From an uncultured Faecalibacterium sp. (GTDB lineage: Bacteria; Bacillota; Clostridia; Oscillospirales; Ruminococcaceae), in the NCBI GenBank assembly GCA_937917475.1, contig CALDNF010000149.1:1-16896 (forward strand): 16,896 nucleotides of DNA. The letters run 5' to 3'. Below the pieces are notes generated by a model. The model saw only the letters and a program-made list of their open reading frames with translations, searched no databases and was not told the origin of the DNA. Shown piece by piece: positions 6,810-12,004 of this stretch. Made by a program: the position numbers and the translations under genes. Within the stretch, counting starts at the first letter, position 1; each line of letters begins with the position of its first letter.

Positions 6810-7931
6810 TTAATGTCTTGCTGCATAGGCTCGTCTGCGGGGGGCCTGCCGCCGCTTTTTGGCCTTATAGGCGATCTTGACATCCCGCCAGCGGGCCAGA
6901 AGCTCACAGATGATCAGCACCGAGCCCAGAGAGACGGCAAACTGCACCGCAAGGCCGAGGGTCTGGTACTCGATGAAATGGCTGGCAAAGAGATACCATG
7001 GGATGGCGGTGAGCTCCACGGTATGTACACAGAAGATATGCAAACTCCGCCGCCCGATGGACTGGACGGCCCGGGTGAGGAAGTTGTCGAACCGCTGCAA
7101 TTTGAGGAAAACAGCCAGCAGGCCGAGGCCCACCGCACCGTCCAGCAGGATGCTCACCGGCCCCATGGTCCACTCGCCGAGGGACACGCAATCGGTGCTC
7201 CGGGTCAGCAGCACCAGCACGCCTACCACCACAAAAGCGGCCCAGAGCCCCAGCGTGAGGGGCAGGGGAAACTTTGATTCAAAAAGCTTCTTCTTTTTGG
7301 CGAGGAAGCCCAGATACAGGTAGGGCGTTACCACCAGCCCCTGTGCGATGCAGAAGGGGGCGTTCCATGCCAGCGTGATGCCCCAGCCAAGGCAGGCGGC
7401 AGCCAGCACGGTCCACGGGACGTAACGCTCGGGGAAAACGTTCAGGATCACGTCCAGCACGATCCAGCCAATCATCAACGCCAGCAGATACCACATGGGC
7501 CCGCAGGAGAAGAAGGTGTGGCCGAAATACTCCGCTGTGTGGGGCAGGCCCAGCGCAAAGCCGCCAAAGACTTTCCAGGTCTCCACAAGGGCACTTTCGT
7601 GAGAGCCGAAGGCGGCATAATGACAGATGTAGTGGAGCAGGGAAGCCAGCACCCCCGAGATGAGGTAGGGCTTGAGCAGCATCTGCAATTGCTGGCTGAT
7701 GCACTTGCCGATGCTCCGCTTCCGGAAGCCGTAGCCGCTGGCGATGAAAAACGCCGCCATCAGGCTTTCCCGGTAGGCGAACAGATAAAAGGTAAAGGGC
7801 GTGATGTCGGTGGTGGTGCCAATGGCATAGGACTCCGCCGTGTGGGCAAAAACGATGGTCAACATTCCCACGCCCTTGAGCAGGTCAAACATTCCCAGCG
7901 AGCTGGCAGGACGGGTTTGGGTCTTTTCCAT
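6810..7931 (-). CDS. Integral-membrane acyltransferase-3 family protein
   Basis: A 373-residue polytopic membrane protein with about ten hydrophobic helices. It has the acyltransferase-3 layout: DLLKGVGMLTIVFAHTAESY near 16-35 with the family histidine H30 at the end of helix 1, AYRESLMAAFFIASGYGFRKR near 52-72, and a strongly basic tail after the last helix. Such enzymes (OafA, NodX, succinyl- and acetyltransferases) move acyl groups across or at the membrane onto sugars of surface or secreted glycans. It is the first gene of the minus-strand operon, with AAAGGAGGAG nine bases before the ATG and a perfect consensus promoter about 110 bases upstream. With a glycosyltransferase two genes later, acylation of a surface glycan is the natural guess. 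Donor and acceptor cannot be read from the sequence. Confidence 0.85.
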   Translation of the reverse strand: MEKTQTRPASSLGMFDLLKGVGMLTIVFAHTAESYAIGTTTDITPFTFYLFAYRESLMAAFFIASGYGFRKRSIGKCISQQLQMLLKPYLISGVLASLLHYICHYAAFGSHESALVETWKVFGGFALGLPHTAEYFGHTFFSCGPMWYLLALMIGWIVLDVILNVFPERYVPWTVLAAACLGWGITLAWNAPFCIAQGLVVTPYLYLGFLAKKKKLFESKFPLPLTLGLWAAFVVVGVLVLLTRSTDCVSLGEWTMGPVSILLDGAVGLGLLAVFLKLQRFDNFLTRAVQSIGRRSLHIFCVHTVELTAIPWYLFASHFIEYQTLGLAVQFAVSLGSVLIICELLARWRDVKIAYKAKKRRQAPRRRAYAARH

Positions 7932-8041
7932 GAATGAGGGCTCCTCCTTTGCGCCGCAAGGTGCCCCGGATGGCAGAAATGGCCGCAGCTCAGGCGCAAG
8001 TTATAAAAAATCAAGTCGGAAATACAGATTTATTATGAATA

Positions 8042-8070
8042 AGTATAATGCTTTTTCTTCCGGCTGTCAA
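8042..8070 (-). promoter_or_regulatory. Consensus promoter of the acyltransferase/glycosyltransferase operon
   Basis: Minus strand: TTGACA (8065-8070), 17-base spacer, TATACT (8042-8047). The transcript would start near 8035 and carry a leader of about 100 bases before the acyltransferase ATG. Confidence 0.8.
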
Positions 8071-8120
8071 TTTAAAGGAAAGACTTACATCTCTTTGCAC
8101 AAGAATAAAGGCAAGTTTAA

Positions 8121-8138
8121 GTTGCATATTTGTGCAAC
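8121..8138. promoter_or_regulatory. Candidate operator dyad GTTGCA-N6-TGCAAC between two divergent promoters
   Basis: A perfect six-base inverted repeat (8121-8126 and 8133-8138) lies between the promoters at 8042-8070 and 8166-8194 and is transcribed by neither. Further TTGCA boxes lie at 8095-8099 and 8145-8149, with starts 27 and 23 bases either side of the left half-site. The position upstream of both -35 boxes suits an activator or a shared regulator. The binding protein is unknown and no regulator gene adjoins. Confidence 0.4.
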
Positions 8139-8165
8139 AAAATCTTGCATTTCACCCAAATTCCA

Positions 8166-8194
8166 TTGAATCCGGCCCTCCGATACGATATACT
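8166..8194 (+). promoter_or_regulatory. Promoter of the adenylate-ligase/ACP/condensation operon
   Basis: TTGAAT (8166-8171), 17-base spacer, TATACT (8189-8194). The transcript would start near 8201, leaving an 85-base leader before the ATG at 8286. Confidence 0.75.
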
Positions 8195-8202
8195 TACTCT
8201 TG

Positions 8203-8262
8203 GGAAAATGTTCCGGCATTTTCCGTTTTCTGCAAACCGATACATGCCCGGCACCCCGGGCA
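8203..8262 (+). other. Two tandem hairpins in the leader of the adenylate-ligase operon
   Basis: GGAAAATG (8203-8210) pairs perfectly with CATTTTCC (8217-8224) around a six-base loop at the very 5' end of the predicted message. TGCCCGG (8245-8251) pairs with CCGGGCA (8256-8262) just upstream of the AAAGGAG ribosome site. The first is followed by GTTTTC, a weak terminator-like tail. Roles in message stability or attenuation are possible; no known riboswitch was recognised. Confidence 0.5.
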
Positions 8263-8285
8263 GAGAATAAAAAAGGAGATGCCCT

Positions 8286-9803
8286 ATGGCAAAGAATTAC
8301 GACCGCATCATCCCGGTGTCGGAGATGCCCCATACCATCTACGATCTGGTCACCGGCTCTATGGAGACGCTTTACCCCGAGTGCGTGGCGTTCCGTGACG
8401 TGGCCGAGGACGGCCAGACCGTGCTGGAATGGACCTATGCCCAGATGGCGCAGGACATCCGCCGCACCGTGGCGTATATCCATGCCAATGTCCCCGACTG
8501 GACCGGCAAAAAGATCGCCGTGCTCAGCCGCAATTGCTATGAGTATGGCGTTATCGCCTTTGGCGTCATGCTGTCCGGTGCGGTGCTGGTGACCCTGAAC
8601 CAGAAAAAGACCTGGCCTGAGCTGGAATATGAGCTGGGACAGGTGGAGCCCGCCCTCATCCTGACCGACGGCATCGACTACGGCTATGAGGCTGAGCTCA
8701 AGGCCGCTTACGGCTCCCTCCTCCGGCCTATGGATGCGTTCAAGGAGAGCGAGCCGGTGGAGAAGCTGGAAAATGTCATCGACCCCGACGGCCTGCTGAT
8801 GATCATGTTCACCTCCGGCACCACCGGCCGCAGCAAGGGCGTCATGCTGTCGGAGCGCAACTACGCCACCGCCAATCAAATGTATATCTCCGGGCAGCAG
8901 GGCATCCCGGACCGGAAGCGTGAGCTTGCCCCCGCCGACCGGATGGGCAAGCCCCTGAGCCACTTTACGCTGGTGCCCTTCTTCCACCTGTCGGGCTTTA
9001 TCTGCCTCTTTGTTTACGCCATGCAGGGCGGTGCGCTGAACATCTGCGGCGACCCCCGCAACTTCTACCGGGATATCAAGCTGATGCCCAGCGACGCCAT
9101 GTCCACCCCGCCGGTGCTGGTGCAGATGGTCTACAACGAGGTGCGCCGGGGCCATCAGGACCGGCTGAACGGCCTGTGGAACCTCAGCTGCTCGTCCGCT
9201 GCGCTGGATGCCGAAATCCTGCTCTATCTGGTGGACCACGGCTTCTACATCAACCAGTGCTATTCCATGACTGAGCTGGCCGGTGACGGCCTGCTGAATG
9301 TGGAGCAGGACCCCGGCCACATCGGTGCGCTGGGCAAGCCTGCACAGGAGGCTGAGCACAAGGTGGACGAGACCGGAGAGATCTGCGTCCGGGGCGGCAG
9401 CGTCATGCTGGGCTACTACAAGGACCCTGAGGCCACGGCGGAAGTCATCGACAGGGACGGCTGGCTCCACACCGGAGACCTTGCCCGGGTGGATGAGGAA
9501 GGCTTCTATTACATGACCGGTCGCAAGAAAAACCTCATCATTCTGGACAGCGGCGAGAACGTCAGCCCCGAGGAGCTGGAAAACCTGCTGGCCGAGTGCG
9601 CAGAGATCACCGAGTGCATCGTGAAGGAAAAGGGCAAGAAGATCTGTGCCGTCATCTACTGCCCCGAGGACAAGCAGGACGAGGTGAAGGCGTTCGTTAC
9701 CAATGTCAACCGCACCCTGCCCCTGTACAAGCGGATGACCGCCGTGGAGTTTACGGCAGAGCCCCTGCCCCGCAACGCCATGGGCAAGCTGCTGCGGAAA
9801 TAA
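8286..9803 (+). CDS. Free-standing adenylate-forming (ANL superfamily) acyl ligase
   Basis: A 505-residue AMP-binding enzyme. It should activate a carboxylic acid with ATP to an acyl-adenylate and load it on a thiol, here probably the carrier protein of the next gene. Core motifs in order: FTSGTTGRSKGVM at 175-187 (phosphate loop), FFHLSG at 232-237, YSMTEL at 326-331, TGEICVRG at 363-370, HTGDLARVDEEGFYY at 395-409, GRKKNLIILDSGENVSPEELE at 412-432 (hinge and A8), and catalytic K501 in PRNAMGKLLRK. All are intact. The C-terminal domain stops four residues after the catalytic lysine, so there is no fused carrier domain. The ATG follows AAGGAG by about seven bases. It reads more like a fatty or aryl acyl ligase than DltA, whose signature loop and dltB/dltD partners are absent. 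The substrate cannot be assigned. Confidence 0.88.
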   Translation: MAKNYDRIIPVSEMPHTIYDLVTGSMETLYPECVAFRDVAEDGQTVLEWTYAQMAQDIRRTVAYIHANVPDWTGKKIAVLSRNCYEYGVIAFGVMLSGAVLVTLNQKKTWPELEYELGQVEPALILTDGIDYGYEAELKAAYGSLLRPMDAFKESEPVEKLENVIDPDGLLMIMFTSGTTGRSKGVMLSERNYATANQMYISGQQGIPDRKRELAPADRMGKPLSHFTLVPFFHLSGFICLFVYAMQGGALNICGDPRNFYRDIKLMPSDAMSTPPVLVQMVYNEVRRGHQDRLNGLWNLSCSSAALDAEILLYLVDHGFYINQCYSMTELAGDGLLNVEQDPGHIGALGKPAQEAEHKVDETGEICVRGGSVMLGYYKDPEATAEVIDRDGWLHTGDLARVDEEGFYYMTGRKKNLIILDSGENVSPEELENLLAECAEITECIVKEKGKKICAVIYCPEDKQDEVKAFVTNVNRTLPLYKRMTAVEFTAEPLPRNAMGKLLRK

Positions 9804-9824
9804 GCAGAAAGTGGGAACTTCCGG

Positions 9825-9853
9825 TTGCATTTCGGTCTATAAAAAGGTATTAT
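9825..9853 (+). promoter_or_regulatory. Probable internal promoter before the acyl carrier protein gene
   Basis: In the 109-base gap after the ligase gene, TTGCAT (9825-9830) and TATTAT (9848-9853) are exactly 17 bases apart. It would let the carrier and condensation genes be transcribed apart from the ligase. The -35 lies in a TTGCATTTC string also found at 8145-8153. Confidence 0.55.
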
Positions 9854-9912
9854 AAAACCGACCCTATGGGGGAACATTACAATTATCGATTCTGGAAAGG
9901 AAGATCACTTCG

Positions 9913-10155
9913 ATGGAAAGAGCAGAGATCGTATCACAGATCCTTGAAATTCTGGAAGATGTGGCGGAGATTTCGCCCGATGACGTCAATGAGGACAGCG
10001 TCCTGATGGATGATCTGGACCTCTCCTCCATGGAGGTGCTGACCGTTGTGGCAGACCTCGAGGAGACCTTTGGCCTGCGCATCCCCGAAAAGGAGCTGCG
10101 CAACTTTGTGACCATCAGCGACCTGGCCGATTATCTGGCCGACAATGTGAGGTAA
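9913..10155 (+). CDS. Free-standing acyl/peptidyl carrier protein
   Basis: An 80-residue acidic four-helix carrier protein. S39 in DLDLSSMEVLTVV is the expected phosphopantetheine attachment site, with S38 in place of the usual aspartate; the SSME variant is seen in other free-standing carriers. The EETFGLRIPEKELRNFVTISDLADYL tail (about 50-76) matches helices III and IV of the family. It would tether the acyl group made by the upstream ligase and offer it to the acyltransferase encoded downstream. Its ATG follows AAAGGAAG by about 11 bases, and its stop lies only six bases before the next ATG, so translation with that gene is coupled. It is probably not the housekeeping fatty-acid AcpP, because no fab genes adjoin. 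A phosphopantetheinyl transferase is needed but is not in the window. Confidence 0.9.
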   Translation: MERAEIVSQILEILEDVAEISPDDVNEDSVLMDDLDLSSMEVLTVVADLEETFGLRIPEKELRNFVTISDLADYLADNVR

Positions 10156-10161
10156 TTTTTG

Positions 10162-11352
10162 ATGGAATTGGCAGAGCGCAGTGTTTTTCAGGGCATCGTC
10201 TATTATTATCGGGAAAATCAGGTGCTCTGCCGCTATCAGGTCACGCTGACTGACCCGGTGGACCCGGTCCTGCTCCAGAAGGCTCTGGAGGATGCCCGCC
10301 CGCTGGCGGAGTATTATTTTCAGAAAGTCGTCTGGGAGAAAAAGCAGGCTCATCTTGCACCCAATGATGCTCCCTGCCGCATCCGGCAGGGCAGCACCCA
10401 GCCCGCCATCCCCGAGGATACGGCGGAGTATCTCTTTGCCCTCAGCTGGGAGGGCAGCACCCTCTATCTTGACTGGTTCCATTTCCTCGCCGATGGGCGG
10501 GGGATGTCCCCCTTTCTGACCCTGCTGGTCAAGCTGTACTGCAATCTGCGGTACGGCTGCACCCTTGCCTGCCCGCCGCTGACCGACGTGCCCGCCTTTG
10601 ACGTGGACGAGCTGCTGGCCCGTTACCCCGAAAGTCAGGTGGAGAACGACTTCCAGAAAGAAGTCCTCGACACCTTTGAGGGCGAGCCCGACCGGGCCCT
10701 GGTCCGGCTGAGCAAGCAGAGCCTTGTGGCTCTGGCCCTCCGGCATGGAGTCAAGCCCTTTTCGGCCCTGACCGCCCTGCTGGCCCGGGCTATGGGGGAA
10801 TATCTGGGCAAGGAGCAGGTCATCTACAGCTTCTCGGCAGACACCCGGGACGTGGTGGATACCCCGGGTGCTCTGGGCAACTGTATCACCTCGTTTCAGG
10901 AGCCGGTGACCTTTGCTCCGGGGGATTCCTTTGCGGACTATGCCCCCCGCATCGACAAGACCATCCGGGATGATCTGAGCGACGAGAAACGACGCTTCCG
11001 GATGGCAGAGCAGATGGGCTGGGTGTACAAGGTCTACCAGCAGAAAGCCCCCCTCCGGATCAAAAAACGCATCTACCAGATGGGCGAGTACCTCAGCGGC
11101 TTTCCGGCGGATTTCTGGCTCAGCTATCTGGGCGACCCTTTCCGCCCCGGCAATGACCCGGCGGACCTTGCAGTTCTGGAACAGTACATAGCCGATTTCC
11201 AGACCTGGGTGCTGCCCGACGGCGCATCCCTTGGTGTGGAAGCCGTCACCCTTGGTGATACCATCACCCTCTGCATCGAGAATAAGGCCCGCCGCCCGGG
11301 CTTTGCCGAGGCGGTGGAGCAGGTAGCCCTCTCAGTCACGGCGTTGCCGTGA
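10162..11352 (+). CDS. Condensation / CAT-fold acyltransferase-like protein
   Basis: A 396-residue protein of the chloramphenicol-acetyltransferase, condensation-domain and alcohol-acyltransferase fold group. The decisive motif is the active-site H-x3-D-G, here FHFLADGRGM with H107 and D111-G112; the first histidine of the canonical HHxxxDG is phenylalanine. A second landmark is YSFSADTRDVVDTPGALGNCITSF (about 222-245), placed like the R-x-LGNF region of condensation domains. It probably takes the acyl group from the carrier protein onto an unknown alcohol or amine. I chose the ATG at 10162, nine bases after GAGG; the in-frame TTG at 10159 is less likely. The last nine residues, VALSVTALP, and the stop are encoded by the repeat at 11323, so the natural C-terminus may have been replaced. 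Homology is clear at the fold level, not to one named enzyme. Confidence 0.75.
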   Translation: MELAERSVFQGIVYYYRENQVLCRYQVTLTDPVDPVLLQKALEDARPLAEYYFQKVVWEKKQAHLAPNDAPCRIRQGSTQPAIPEDTAEYLFALSWEGSTLYLDWFHFLADGRGMSPFLTLLVKLYCNLRYGCTLACPPLTDVPAFDVDELLARYPESQVENDFQKEVLDTFEGEPDRALVRLSKQSLVALALRHGVKPFSALTALLARAMGEYLGKEQVIYSFSADTRDVVDTPGALGNCITSFQEPVTFAPGDSFADYAPRIDKTIRDDLSDEKRRFRMAEQMGWVYKVYQQKAPLRIKKRIYQMGEYLSGFPADFWLSYLGDPFRPGNDPADLAVLEQYIADFQTWVLPDGASLGVEAVTLGDTITLCIENKARRPGFAEAVEQVALSVTALP

Positions 11353-11381
11353 CAGCTCCCCCAAAGGGGGAGCCCTTGGCA
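11323..11381. repeat. Palindromic repeat, half copy, forming the 3' end of the condensation-like gene
   Basis: Begins GTAGCCCTCTCAGTCACGGC and matches the reverse complement of the 4181-4297 element through its first about 55 bases. It has two hairpins: CACGGC/GCCGTG (11337-11351) and GCTCCCCC/GGGGGAGC with loop AAA (11355-11373). The right terminal repeat is missing. It encodes the last nine codons and the stop of the upstream gene. The second hairpin may end that transcript, though no T run follows. Confidence 0.85.
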
Positions 11382-11462
11382 AATTGATGCAGTTCAAGCT
11401 GGACGCTTAAAGTACCATAGAAGATAAAACAGCCGGGCCCTGCGGTCCAGATTCACAGCTGC

Positions 11463-11491
11463 TTGACAAAGATATTGTACGATACTATAAT
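11463..11491 (+). promoter_or_regulatory. Perfect consensus promoter for antisense RNA 1
   Basis: TTGACA (11463-11468), 17-base spacer, TATAAT (11486-11491). Both boxes match the consensus exactly. It points toward the 3' end of the minus-strand toxin gene, with no protein gene downstream on its own strand before the terminator. Confidence 0.85.
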
Positions 11492-11497
11492 AGAAAC

Positions 11498-11609
11498 AGG
11501 AAAAAGGCACCACCCACAAACGGCTGGCCCCTTATCCGACAATCAGATTATCGCAAAAAGCGAATTGACCGCACGGTGTGAAGAGGCGTGGCGGTCATTT
11601 CGCTTTTTT
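11498..11609 (+). ncRNA. Predicted antisense RNA 1 (antitoxin of the small toxin at 11595-11738)
   Basis: The predicted transcript runs from about 11498 to the terminator at 11555-11609, roughly 112 bases. It opens with an AGGAAAAAGGCAC string shared (AGGAAAAGGCAC) with the predicted RNA on the other side of the region. Because the terminator is common to both strands, it is fully complementary to the 3' tail of a toxin message that ends there or reads through, as in txpA/ratA- and bsrG/SR4-type systems. No expression data are available; this is inferred from promoter, terminator and arrangement. Confidence 0.6.
11555..11609. terminator. Bidirectional terminator of toxin 1 and its antisense RNA
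   Basis: 11555-11572 pairs with 11591-11608 (17 pairs, one T-T mismatch), with A5 on the left and T6 on the right, so it works in both directions. The toxin stop codon lies within one arm. Confidence 0.88.
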
Positions 11610-11738
11610 GCTGTCATTGTCTTTTTTGTCATGAGAAATCAGCCATGTAATGTTGAACGTCGATGTTACGACGCTGACAAGCAGGGCCAGCGTTGCTACC
11701 CCAAGGGACAGCAGCGAAATCACGATTTCTGCACTCAT
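11595..11738 (-). CDS. Small single-helix membrane peptide, holin-like type I toxin (copy 1)
   Basis: A 47-residue peptide: a hydrophobic helix at about 4-28 (VISLLSLGVATLALLVSVV), then STFNITW and a lysine-rich tail (DKKDNDSKKAK). This is the layout of Firmicute type I toxins annotated as putative holin-like toxins, which insert in the membrane. The ATG at 11738 follows GGAGGG by seven bases. A longer in-frame reading upstream lacks a ribosome site and spans the structured leader, so I reject it. The F-x-I-T-W motif and the seven-base ATGTCCG spacer recur (ATGTACC) in the copy at 15188. The leader can fold so as to hide the ribosome site, and an antisense RNA overlaps the 3' end. Toxicity is inferred from the family and arrangement. 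Confidence 0.75.
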   Translation of the reverse strand: MSAEIVISLLSLGVATLALLVSVVTSTFNITWLISHDKKDNDSKKAK

Positions 11739-11756
11739 CGGACATCCCTCCTTTCC

Positions 11757-11808
11757 GCCCGATCGGGCTTCCGGGAGGTTCTTGACTTCAAAAAAGCTCA
11801 CCTCCCGG
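11757..11808 (-). promoter_or_regulatory. Structured leader of toxin 1 next to the ribosome site
   Basis: On the minus-strand RNA, CCGGGAGGT (11808-11800) pairs with ACCTCCCGG (11779-11771), and GCCCGATCGGGC (11757-11768) is a perfect palindrome just before the AAAGGAGGG ribosome site. The CCTCC at 11777-11773 could instead pair with GGAGG of the ribosome site (11751-11747), so two exclusive folds, open and closed, are possible. Confidence 0.55.
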
Positions 11809-11901
11809 CATTTGCTGGGGAAAACCTCAAGACAAATTGCCGGTAGGGTCAGCCGCCTGCGTTTTGGGCAGTGCCTTCTGCCGCCAGATGGCGGCAATTT
11901 T

Positions 11902-11930
11902 AGTGTAACATATTTTTTGACGATTTACAA
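11902..11930 (-). promoter_or_regulatory. Promoter of toxin 1
   Basis: Minus strand: TTGTAA (11925-11930), 17-base spacer, TACACT (11902-11907). The same TTGTAA-N17-TAMACT arrangement, with similar spacer sequence, precedes toxin 2. Transcription would start near 11895, so the TGCCGCC/GGCGGCA hairpin (11879-11896) forms the extreme 5' end of the message. Confidence 0.72.
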
Positions 11931-12004
11931 TATAAAGTGGTCTTTTGACAGCATCCGTATCTCGCAATGCTGGAGGCTCGGCAGCGGCAGCGAGACGGAG
12001 CGGG

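Larger units (their letters stand above)
11423..11930 (-). repeat. Type I toxin-antitoxin-like element, copy 1 (inverted relative to copy 2)
   Basis: About 508 bases with the same parts, in the same order, as 15005-15470 on the other strand: toxin promoter, 5' hairpin, leader with an AGCTTTTTTGAAGT string, small peptide gene, bidirectional terminator, opposing consensus promoter, and an outer GCAGGGCCCGGC-CTGTT-TATC end. The two copies are clearly related but diverged. Between the opposing -35 and the outer end the spacing is 17-18 bases in both. Confidence 0.7.

Noticed and set aside
8085..9830. A 581-codon open frame on the minus strand opposite the adenylate ligase
   Set aside because: No recognisable domain, no ribosome site, and it is fully antisense to an enzyme with all family motifs.
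8286..10155. The ligase and carrier as DltA/DltC of teichoic acid D-alanylation
   Set aside because: Sizes match, but the ligase loop FTSGTTGRSKG and carrier sequence resemble general acyl ligases and carriers more than DltA/DltC, and no dltB or dltD is present.
11595..11897. A 100-codon version of the toxin 1 peptide
   Set aside because: The extra 53 upstream codons cover the transcript start and leader hairpins; the ATG at 11738 has a good ribosome site and matches the start context of copy 2.
11954..11999. Imperfect hairpin after the hybrid kinase gene as its terminator
   Set aside because: The stem (TCCGT and CTCGC with a two-base bulge) has no U tail on the minus strand, so it cannot be called an intrinsic terminator with confidence.
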